From positions 1 to 5,825 of the forward strand of contig CAAGKD010000069.1 of assembly GCA_900770335.1 (NCBI GenBank): 5,825 nucleotides of DNA, given 5' to 3'. Below are positions 1 through 5,741 of this stretch, piece by piece. Position 1 is the stretch's first letter. Each line of letters opens with the position of its first letter. The notes under the pieces are model-generated. The model was not told where the DNA came from and searched no databases. It was given only the letters and a program-made list of their open reading frames with translations. The stretch is from an uncultured Sutterella sp. (lineage in GTDB: Bacteria > Pseudomonadota > Gammaproteobacteria > Burkholderiales > Burkholderiaceae_F). A program made the position numbers and the translations under genes.

Positions 1-1455
1 GCCCCCTCGTCCCCGGCCGCCTGGGACGAGACCTTCGACGTCGTCGTGGTCGGCTCGGGCTTCGCGGGCCTGTGCGCGGCGTACGCCGCCGCGAAGAAGG
101 GCGCGAGCGTCGTCGTCCTCGAGAAGATGCCGACCTTCGGCGGCAACTCCATCATCGACGGCGGCGAGCTCTCCGTCACGGGCGCTCCGCAGCAGAAGGC
201 CCTCGGGATCGAGGACAGCAAAGAGCTCTGGATGAAGGACACGCTCAGCGCGGGCGCGAACATGAACTATCCGGACAAGGTCCGCGCGCTTGCCGACGCG
301 ATGTTGCCCAACTACCTGTGGCTGCGCGACGAGATCGGCGTCGAGTTCTCCGAGACCGCGCTCACGCAGGACGGCGGCCACAGCGTCGCCCGCTCGGTGA
401 TCACGAAGAACGGCTCGGGCTCGGGCTACATCAATCCGCTCCTCGCCAAGTGCAGGGAGCTCGGCGTCAAGTGCCTCACGCGCCAGAAGGCCCTTCACGT
501 CCTGAGGAGCCCCGCCACGGGCCGCGTCGAGGGCGTCGAGATCCGCGCGGGCTACCGCTTTCCGAAGGAGGCCTCGGGCAAGGTGAGGACGATCCGCGCC
601 CGCCGCGCCGTCGTCCTCTGCCACGGCGGCTTCGCCGCGGACGTGAAGTACCGCATGACGCTCGACCCCAAGCTCACCGAGCGCTTCGAGATCACGAACC
701 AGCCCGGCGCAACGGGCGAGCTCTGGCGCGAGGCCTCCCGGATCGGCTGCAGCGTGATCCAGGCCTCCTGGATTCAGGTCGTGCCCTGGTGCTCGCCCTA
801 TGAGAAGGGCATGGGCACGCTCTGGACGTTCTCGCACGGCAGCGCCGCGGTCTACGGCATCTGGGTCGACTCGAAGACGGGCCGCCGCTTCGTCAACGAG
901 CTCGCCAACCGCAAGGTGCGCTCGGACGCCGTCATTCCGCTCCTCAACGCAGGCTCGAAGTGCCTCGCGATCACGGACGTCCGGGGCGCCGAGCACCTCG
1001 AGAAGAACCGCCCGGGCGCCATCGGCCCGATGCTCGAGTGCAGGGGGCTCGTGAAGTTCGACTCGCTCGACGCGCTCGCGGACGCCTACGCGATCCCGAA
1101 GGAGGCTCTGCGCGAGGAGGCCGAGGGCTACAACAAGGCCGTGCGCGAGAAGGTCCGCGTCGACCGCTGGGGCCGCCCGATGCGCGAGGACGCGACGGAG
1201 ATGAGGAACGGCCCGTGGTACGCCGCCGAGCTCGCGCCGAAGATCCACCACTGCATGGGCGGCATCGCGACGGACGCCCGCGGCCAGGCGCTCGACGTCT
1301 CGACCGACGCGCCGATTCCGGGGCTCTTCGCCGCGGGTGAGGCCTGCGGGGGCGTGCACGGCGCGGTGCGCCTCGGCTGCAATGCCATTCTCGACTGCAC
1401 CGTGAACGGACGCCTCGCGGGCGATTCGGCCGCCGACGAAGCGCCCTGGTGCTGA
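1..1455 (+). CDS. Flavocytochrome c / fumarate reductase-family FAD-dependent reductase, 5' end outside window
   Basis: The frame is open from the first base to TGA at 1453-1455, giving 484 visible codons. A GTG at 46 lies inside the Rossmann beta strand just before the FAD motif GSGFAG (residues 18-23), so the true start is upstream. FAD-domain features follow: a ULEK-like acidic end of beta 2 (VVVLEK), GGNS, and a C-terminal GLFAAGEACGGVHG. Compared from memory with Shewanella Fcc3, the catalytic Arg of the RFVNE-plus-4 motif is present (Arg304), as are the His pair in KIHHCMGG (416-417) and the C-terminal substrate Arg (457). The fumarate-binding His before the Pro is replaced by Val (about 261, in IQVVPWCSP). 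Urocanate reductase-type enzymes also vary at this site, so the substrate is probably not fumarate; it is unknown. The visible part has no CxxCH haem motif. The Ala/Pro/Ser-rich first residues could follow an export signal that lies outside the window. It converges on the minus-strand unit. Confidence 0.9.
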   Translation, partial: APSSPAAWDETFDVVVVGSGFAGLCAAYAAAKKGASVVVLEKMPTFGGNSIIDGGELSVTGAPQQKALGIEDSKELWMKDTLSAGANMNYPDKVRALADAMLPNYLWLRDEIGVEFSETALTQDGGHSVARSVITKNGSGSGYINPLLAKCRELGVKCLTRQKALHVLRSPATGRVEGVEIRAGYRFPKEASGKVRTIRARRAVVLCHGGFAADVKYRMTLDPKLTERFEITNQPGATGELWREASRIGCSVIQASWIQVVPWCSPYEKGMGTLWTFSHGSAAVYGIWVDSKTGRRFVNELANRKVRSDAVIPLLNAGSKCLAITDVRGAEHLEKNRPGAIGPMLECRGLVKFDSLDALADAYAIPKEALREEAEGYNKAVREKVRVDRWGRPMREDATEMRNGPWYAAELAPKIHHCMGGIATDARGQALDVSTDAPIPGLFAAGEACGGVHGAVRLGCNAILDCTVNGRLAGDSAADEAPWC

Positions 1456-1478
1456 TCGAGCTGGCCGTCTGAATGCCT

Positions 1479-3506
1479 TCAGCTCCGCCGGGCGGCCTCC
1501 CGCCCGGCGATGCGGCCGGTGACGAGCGCGTCCGTCGAGCTGTGGCAGGGCGCGCGGTTGCGCCCGAACGTCCCTCCCGTCGACTCGCCCGCGGCGAAGA
1601 GCCCGGCGAGGACGGAGCCGTCCGTCCGGAGCACCCGGGCGGACGCGTCTATGACAAGGCCCCCCATCGTGTGATGGACCTTGGGGCAGATCCCGACGAC
1701 ATGCCAGGGGGCGTCCGAGAGCGCCATGGCGCCCTTCTCCGGGACGCGTCCGAAGGGATCGGCCGCCTCGCCCCGGACGACGGCGTTCCAGCGGGCGACC
1801 GACTCCTCGAGCCGGGGGACGGCCTCGCGCGGGATCCTCGCCCGCCGGGCGGCCTCGGCGAGCGTGGCGCTCCGGCGGATGACGCCGCGGCGCACGAGAT
1901 CCTCCCAGTCGCCCACGGGCGCGCCGACGTTGCCCGGCTGCGCGAAGCCCGAGCCGTCGACGAGCGCAAGGACGCGCCCGCCTTCGGCCAGGACGCGCAT
2001 GACGGCCTTCGAGCGCACGGCCTGCGAGGCCGACTCGTCGACGAACCGCACGCCGCGGTCCGTGACCCAGATGCCGTGGCGCGTCGTCACGTGCTCGATG
2101 AAGGACCAGGCCGAGCCGATGCCGATCTCGTCGGCGCTGATCCAGGGAAGCGCCTGCACCTCTCCGAGGTCCCGCGCCGCCGCGCCCGCGCGCATGGCGG
2201 CCTCGAGCGCCTCGGCCGTCGCGCCCGGATGGTTGTCCGTCGGAATGCCCGGAGGAAGGTCCGGAGCGACGCGCCTCAGGAACGCCGCGTCCGCGCCGAA
2301 CCCGCCCGTGGCGAGGATGACGCCGCGCCGCGCCCGGATGCGCCGGGGCGCGCCCGAGTCCGAAACGTCCGGCACGCCCCCTTCGCGAACGAGAACGCCC
2401 TCGATGCGGCCGCCCCCGGACGAGGGGATGAGCGCCTCGAGCCGCGCGAGGCACCGCACGGGAACGCGCAGGCGCGTGAGCATGTCGAGCTCCGCGGAGA
2501 GGATCTCGCGGCCCGAGCGCGAGCGCACGATCGCGCCGCGCGGAAATGTCTGCCCCTCGTCGGACTGGAGCGCGTCGGGCTTCGTCGTGCGGGCGAGGCC
2601 GCCCCGCATCGCGGCGAGAAGCTCCTGCGTCACCTCGCCCCCGTTGTCGGCGACCTCGACGAAGGCCTCGAGCGCGCCCGGGGCCGCCGGGTCGTCCGCG
2701 GGCGCGACGCCCGTCCGGACGGCGACTCGGGGCTCCGGGAGGCGCGCGGTCGCGTCAAGGGCGTTCCTGAGCAGGTTGATGAGCGCGAGCTCCGCCTCGA
2801 GCGGGTCGCAGAGGACGGGGAGCGTCCGCGGGGCATCAGGCGTGATGCGAAGGGCCGCGCCCGCGCGGCGCCTCGCCGCGAATTCGGGGAGGGACCTTCG
2901 AGCGATGTCGTCGAGGTCCGCGGGGACGCGGCGCGCCGGGCGGTTCCTTGCGTACTCGCGCACGCGGCCGACGATCGCCGAGGCGCGGCGGATGTCGCGC
3001 TCCATGGTCTCGAGCCGGCCGTCAAGGCCGAGCACGGCTTCGCGCAGGGGCTCCTCGGGCAGGCCCGCGGCCTCGTCGAGCTCGATCCGCACGCCTCGGG
3101 CGCTCGAGAGAAGCGCGCCGAGCGGCACGTTCATTTCATGCGCGAAGACCGCGGAGATCTGTCCGATCGAGGCCTGGCGCTCAAGCGACTCGATCCGCGC
3201 GGCCTTCTCGCGCGCGTCGCGCTCCGCCGCGAGCCGCTCCTCGGTCTCGGCGCGAAGCTCTCCCGTGCGCCGCCGCACGAGGGCCTCCGTCCGGACGCCG
3301 TGGAGAAGGAGCGCGAGGACGAGGATCACGCCCGCGACGATCGCCGTGCGCCATTCCTCCCAGACGCGCGCGAGGCTCCATTCGCGCAGGAACGACCATC
3401 GCCCGATCCGCAGGGTCTTGGCCAGGGCGTCGGCCTTCGAGGCGTCCGCCGGGACGGTCCAGAACTGTCCCCAGGCGTTCGCCGGCTTTGCAAGGATCAC
3501 CGACAT
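1479..3506 (-). CDS. Chimeric protein: TtrS-like histidine kinase fused to C-terminal part of a flavocytochrome c-type reductase
   Basis: This 675-residue frame starts at ATG 3506 and ends at TGA 1481-1479. Residues 1-45 look like the end of a PhnD-like periplasmic domain (WGQFWTVPAD, then LRIGRWSFLREW). Residues 54-71 form a membrane helix and 75-115 a likely coiled linker. The H-box is HEMNVPL with phospho-acceptor His123. The ATPase N-box is LINLLRNALDA (Asn248) and the G1 box is VADNGG (Asp287). After TTKPD (307-311), where kinases continue into the glycine-rich ATP lid, the sequence becomes a flavoprotein (DEGQTFPRG, then ILATGGFGAD at 398-406, HHTMGG at 611-616, GLFAAGESTGGTFG at 635-648). 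It therefore lacks both the kinase G2 box and the GxGxxG FAD motif. The usual catalytic Arg is Gln495, the fumarate His is Leu453, and GGNA is replaced by PCHS. Neither half is likely to be catalytically complete. It overlaps the upstream frame by 10 bp. The reading frame and domain matches are certain; whether the join is real is not. Confidence 0.8.
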   Translation of the reverse strand: MSVILAKPANAWGQFWTVPADASKADALAKTLRIGRWSFLREWSLARVWEEWRTAIVAGVILVLALLLHGVRTEALVRRRTGELRAETEERLAAERDAREKAARIESLERQASIGQISAVFAHEMNVPLGALLSSARGVRIELDEAAGLPEEPLREAVLGLDGRLETMERDIRRASAIVGRVREYARNRPARRVPADLDDIARRSLPEFAARRRAGAALRITPDAPRTLPVLCDPLEAELALINLLRNALDATARLPEPRVAVRTGVAPADDPAAPGALEAFVEVADNGGEVTQELLAAMRGGLARTTKPDALQSDEGQTFPRGAIVRSRSGREILSAELDMLTRLRVPVRCLARLEALIPSSGGGRIEGVLVREGGVPDVSDSGAPRRIRARRGVILATGGFGADAAFLRRVAPDLPPGIPTDNHPGATAEALEAAMRAGAAARDLGEVQALPWISADEIGIGSAWSFIEHVTTRHGIWVTDRGVRFVDESASQAVRSKAVMRVLAEGGRVLALVDGSGFAQPGNVGAPVGDWEDLVRRGVIRRSATLAEAARRARIPREAVPRLEESVARWNAVVRGEAADPFGRVPEKGAMALSDAPWHVVGICPKVHHTMGGLVIDASARVLRTDGSVLAGLFAAGESTGGTFGRNRAPCHSSTDALVTGRIAGREAARRS
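1486..1509. terminator. Strong GC hairpin between convergent genes (possible bidirectional terminator)
   Basis: A perfect 10-bp stem (CGCCGGGCGG pairing with CCGCCCGGCG) closes a 4-base loop, CCTC. It sits 31 bp after the stop of the left gene and inside the last codons of the minus-strand gene. No T-run follows on either strand, so it is not a canonical intrinsic terminator. It may slow polymerase arriving from both sides, or may only reflect GC-rich Arg/Ala/Gly codons. Confidence 0.25.
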
Positions 3507-4327
3507 CGCCTCGTGGATGAGGCGAGGGCCGCCGCGACCGAAAGGCCCGGATAGGCGTCGGTCGAGCGTCGGGCGCGCAAGCCCTCGGCGCCGGAGGCGC
3601 GCTCATTGAGCACGCGCAGCCCTGCGAGGAGATCCTCGCCGCTCGCGGCCCGGACGTCCTCGGCCAGGCCGGCCCGGACGAGCGCCGCGTCGGCGCGCCC
3701 CTCGCGCAGGATCTCGACCGCGTCGCGCTCGCCGAGCGGGCCCTCGAGCCGCATCGACGCGAAGAACTTGTCCGGGTCGAATCCCGCCCGGGCGACTTCG
3801 CCGAGGCACGCGAGGTGTCCCGCGAGCGACTTCGGGTCGCCCGAGACTGCCCTTGCCCCGCGCAGGTCCGCAATCGTGCGGGCGGGCGACTCCTCGCGCA
3901 CGAGGATCACGCAGGCGCTCGCATTGTCCGGGTCGGGCGAGGCGCGCGAGGCCATCGAGGAGAGAATGCGGATGTCGCGCTCGGGCGAGAGCAGAAGCGC
4001 CTCGGGCGGAAGAAGCGCGATGACGGCGTCGGCGCCCGTGGAGGCGGCTGAGAGCAGGCCCGGCATCCGCGCGGGCTCCTCCCAGGCGAGCGTGACGCGC
4101 CGTCCGGGAAGCTTCCAGCGCAGCAGTGCGACCGTCTCCTCGACGAGCGTCGCTCCCGACCAGGGCGGCGAGATGATCGGCGCGATCACGCGGATCCCCG
4201 GGGCGCCGGAGGCGCCGGGGGCCTCTCGGGGCGGTTCGGCGCAGAGCGCCGGAGAAGCCGCGAGGCCGAGGCCGCAGAGGATTCCGCAGAGGGCGGGGAT
4301 TGCGAAGGAAACGGGCGCCGAAGTCAT
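2574..4327 (-). pseudogene. Reconstructed TtrS-like sensor histidine kinase gene, frameshifted and 3'-truncated
   Basis: Read together, the two minus-strand frames give one sensor kinase: signal peptide, PhnD-like periplasmic domain, membrane helix, H-box, N-box and G1 box. Adding one base near 3520 joins YPGLSVAAALA directly to LIHEAMSVILAKP. This restores the usual end of the PhnD-like domain before the membrane helix. The gene then loses its glycine-rich ATP-binding end at about 2574, where flavoprotein sequence takes over. TtrS is the tetrathionate sensor with this architecture; the ligand here is unknown. A response-regulator gene would normally sit nearby and none is in the window, so it may have been lost with the missing segment. 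Confidence 0.55.
3497..4327 (-). CDS. PhnD-like periplasmic binding/sensor domain protein (N-terminal part of a split sensor kinase)
   Basis: The frame gives 276 residues from ATG 4327. A TTG at 4372 would add 15 residues, including Arg and Lys that suit a signal peptide. I prefer the ATG because 4350-4380 is locally AT-rich, looks like promoter DNA and contains codons unusual here. Neither start has a convincing Shine-Dalgarno site. Residues 8-30 form a hydrophobic export signal ending ALCA, followed by a Pro/Ala/Gly linker. The mature part matches the PhnD-like fold used in phosphonate-type binding proteins and in TtrS sensors: IADLRGARAVSGDP (152-165), a GRADAALVRAG segment (210-220) and STDAYPGLSV (255-264). 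After residue 269 the frame runs out of homology in seven residues (SSTRRCR), while the expected continuation appears in the next frame. It is therefore probably half of a frameshifted sensor kinase. Free-standing binding protein with coupled translation is the alternative. Confidence 0.75.
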   Translation of the reverse strand: MTSAPVSFAIPALCGILCGLGLAASPALCAEPPREAPGASGAPGIRVIAPIISPPWSGATLVEETVALLRWKLPGRRVTLAWEEPARMPGLLSAASTGADAVIALLPPEALLLSPERDIRILSSMASRASPDPDNASACVILVREESPARTIADLRGARAVSGDPKSLAGHLACLGEVARAGFDPDKFFASMRLEGPLGERDAVEILREGRADAALVRAGLAEDVRAASGEDLLAGLRVLNERASGAEGLRARRSTDAYPGLSVAAALASSTRRCR

Positions 4328-4349
4328 GGCGGGGGCGCGGAAGGAGGGC

Positions 4350-4378
4350 TTGACGAAAGATGTCCGGATCAATGTTAT
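4350..4378 (+). promoter_or_regulatory. Candidate sigma70 promoter toward the LysR gene
   Basis: TTGACG at 4350-4355 matches the -35 consensus at five of six bases. TGTTAT at 4373-4378 matches the -10 at four of six. The spacer is exactly 17 bp, and the stretch is AT-rich against a very GC-rich background. Transcription would start near 4385 and leave a leader of about 208 nt before the LysR ATG. It overlaps the upstream edge of the minus-strand sensor gene. No equally good minus-strand promoter was found. Confidence 0.4.
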
Positions 4379-4439
4379 CCCGGGATTCCCGGGCGGATTG
4401 GGCCTTCGGGCGCCGTAAGAACGCCCTGAGGGGCGGCGC

Positions 4440-4452
4440 TTGACCGAGGTCA
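4440..4452. promoter_or_regulatory. LysR-box-like dyad (T-N11-A)
   Basis: TTGACCGAGGTCA has the T-N11-A form of LysR-family sites and perfect TGACC/GGTCA arms around a two-base centre. It lies 140 bp upstream of the LysR ATG, in a region where autoregulation is common for this family. If the promoter at 4350-4378 is correct, the site falls about 55 bp downstream of the transcription start, which would favour repression. The motif carries little information, so chance occurrence is possible. Confidence 0.3.
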
Positions 4453-4592
4453 GGCCTCCCGGGAGACCATGGAGGCGCCGCCGGTCGGCCGCCGGCCCGT
4501 TCGATCCGCCCGCCTCTTTGGCAGAATCCGCTCATGTGCGGCGCGCCGGACCGACGGGCGCGCGCCTCCAGAAAAAGAAAAGGAGAAACACG

Positions 4593-5609
4593 ATGTCCGC
4601 CAAGGACCTCAACATGGAGCTGCTGCTCCTGCTCTCGAGCCTGCGCCGCACGCGCTCGCTCTCCGTCTCCGCGAGCCGGCTCGGCATGAGCCTCTCGACG
4701 GCGAGCCGGGCGCTGCGCGGAGCCCGCGAGATGCTCGGCGACGAGCTCTTCACGCGCTCGGGCCAGATGATGCATCCCACGTCCCGCATGGAGGAGCTCG
4801 GCGGCTTCATCGACCGCATGATCGCCGACTTCGGGCGGCTCACGAGCCGCGAGGGGTTCGACCCGGTTGGGCTCGACCGCACCTTCCGGATCGCGGCGCT
4901 CGACGGCGCGTATTCGCTCCTCGTCGCTCCGGCGATCGAGCGGGCGAGGCGCGTCGCCCCGGGCGCGCGCTTCGTGACCGAGCCCATCTCGCTCGGGACC
5001 TTCGACGCGCTGCGCTCGGGCTTCCTCGACCTCCTCGTCTTCGGCACCGACGCCGAGACCGTGCTCGAGAGCATCGAGCGGCGCACGCTCGGCGACTTCG
5101 GCTACCGGCTCGGCATGCGCGAGGGGCACCCGCTCGCCGAGGCCTGGCGGCTCCGCGACGCCGTCACGCGCGAGGAGATCGAGCGGTTTCCGCTCATCTC
5201 GTTCCAGACGCCGTTCTCGCGCATGCAGCCCTCGACCACGATGGGGTGGTTCGACGACTCGAACCTCGAGAGCGAGGTGATGCTCCCCTACCACTTCTCG
5301 ACGGCGCTTTCACTTCTCGAGTCGGACGGCATCGGGCTCTTCGCGGCGCCCTTCGCGCGGCTCCTCGAGCGGCGCCTGAGGGGTTTCGCGAGCATTCCGT
5401 TCGAGGGCTTCATGAGCTTTCACTGGCGGCCGACCCTCTACTGGCACCGCCGCACGCATTCGGATCCGGCGCTGCAGTGGCTGCGCGGCTTCATCGAGCT
5501 CGAGGCGCGGCGCCTTGCGCAGGAGGAGCGGAAGGAGGCGGAGAGGACGGAGGAAGGGCCTTCGAGGAGCGCCCCCGCGGAATCCGCGGATCCGATCGGT
5601 CAGAAGTGA
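4593..5609 (+). CDS. LysR-family transcriptional regulator
   Basis: The protein has 338 residues. ATG 4593 is chosen because AGGAG at 4581-4585 lies 7 nt upstream in an A-rich patch, and because the conserved LysR helix-turn-helix begins about 8 residues later. The DNA-binding domain (about 8-64) shows the family pattern: LLLLLSSLRRTRSLSVSASR, then LGMSLSTASRALRGARE, then LGDELFTRSGQMMHPTS. A periplasmic-binding-protein-like effector domain follows from about residue 90 to 305 (FRIAALDGAYSLLVAP near its start, SLLESDGIGLFAAPFA near the end). The last 30 residues are a charged, Glu/Arg/Ser/Ala-rich tail beyond the usual LysR end. It is cytoplasmic and would bind an unknown small effector. It lies divergent to the sensor unit and codirectional with the exported-protein gene 132 bp downstream, which is its likeliest target. 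Confidence 0.92.
   Translation: MSAKDLNMELLLLLSSLRRTRSLSVSASRLGMSLSTASRALRGAREMLGDELFTRSGQMMHPTSRMEELGGFIDRMIADFGRLTSREGFDPVGLDRTFRIAALDGAYSLLVAPAIERARRVAPGARFVTEPISLGTFDALRSGFLDLLVFGTDAETVLESIERRTLGDFGYRLGMREGHPLAEAWRLRDAVTREEIERFPLISFQTPFSRMQPSTTMGWFDDSNLESEVMLPYHFSTALSLLESDGIGLFAAPFARLLERRLRGFASIPFEGFMSFHWRPTLYWHRRTHSDPALQWLRGFIELEARRLAQEERKEAERTEEGPSRSAPAESADPIGQK
5575..5599. repeat. Tandem palindromes at the 3' end of the LysR gene
   Basis: CCGCGGA and TCCGCGG flank a single central base at 5575-5589. A perfect 8-bp palindrome, CCGATCGG, follows at 5592-5599. Both lie in the last codons of the LysR gene. No T-run follows, so a terminator role is only a possibility; such dyads also arise by chance in GC-rich DNA. 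Confidence 0.2.
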
Positions 5610-5629
5610 CGGCGGCGGGGCGGAAAGTC

Positions 5630-5662
5630 TTGATGCTTGCAAACGGTTCTTTTCCATAGACT
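5630..5662 (+). promoter_or_regulatory. LysR-box-like site and weak promoter before the exported-protein gene
   Basis: TTGATGCTTGCAA at 5630-5642 has TTG/CAA ends and the T-N11-A spacing of LysR sites, with an inner TGC-TT-GCA dyad. It begins an AT-rich stretch (to about 5670) unlike the flanking DNA. Possible -10 elements are CATAGA (5655-5660) or TAGACT (5657-5662). No good -35 is correctly spaced, which fits an activator-dependent promoter. The adjacent LysR regulator is the natural candidate to bind here. Confidence 0.35.
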
Positions 5663-5674
5663 TTTGCTCATCGG

Positions 5675-5718
5675 TTCAGGGAGAGAAGCCGGATGGAGAG
5701 AATTCCGGCGGCCCTGAA
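5675..5718 (+). promoter_or_regulatory. Nested hairpin in the putative 5' leader of the exported-protein gene
   Basis: An outer perfect 7-bp stem pairs TTCAGGG (5675-5681) with CCCTGAA (5712-5718). It encloses an inner perfect 6-bp stem pairing GCCGGA (5688-5693) with TCCGGC (5704-5709) and a 10-base purine-rich loop. The two stems are separated by an asymmetric internal loop (AGAGAA opposite GG). The structure lies between the candidate promoter and the ribosome-binding site, ending 23 nt before the ATG. It does not resemble a riboswitch class I recognise. It could stabilise the mRNA or tune translation. Confidence 0.35.
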
Positions 5719-5741
5719 TCCGGCAAGTCAGGAAAGGAAAG

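Larger units (their letters stand above)
4328..4592. other. Divergent intergenic region between the sensor unit and the LysR gene
   Basis: These 265 bp separate divergent genes. They contain the candidate plus-strand promoter at 4350-4378, a CCCGGG-ATT-CCCGGG repeat at about 4380-4394, a LysR-box-like dyad at 4440-4452 and a perfect 10-bp palindrome, CTCCCGGGAG, at 4456-4465. An A-rich patch with AGGAG sits just before the LysR start. No credible small gene was seen. The in-frame extension of the LysR frame back to TTG 4440 has no conserved LysR sequence and passes through the palindromes, so I treat it as non-coding. Confidence 0.6.

Noticed and set aside
46..1455. GTG at 46 as the start of the first reductase.
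   Set aside because: It falls inside the beta strand leading into GSGFAG; the frame is open to the window edge and the family needs the preceding residues.
1473..3609. Two long plus-strand open frames (over 640 codons each) opposite the sensor-reductase gene.
   Set aside because: They are Arg/Ala/Pro-rich with no recognisable domain, while the minus strand here encodes clear kinase and flavoprotein motifs. Long antisense frames are expected in very GC-rich DNA.
4190..4225. GC-rich hairpin around GGCGCC-GGA-GGCGCC.
   Set aside because: It lies within the Pro/Ala/Gly linker codons after the signal peptide and is explained by repetitive GC-rich codons.
4440..4592. Upstream extension of the LysR protein to TTG 4440.
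   Set aside because: The 51 extra residues are basic and unlike the LysR N-terminus, while ATG 4593 has AGGAG at good spacing.
3603..5294. A 563-codon minus-strand open frame spanning the sensor gene, the intergenic region and the LysR gene.
   Set aside because: It has an Arg/Glu/Ala-rich composition and no domain, and it crosses two better-supported genes and their promoter region.
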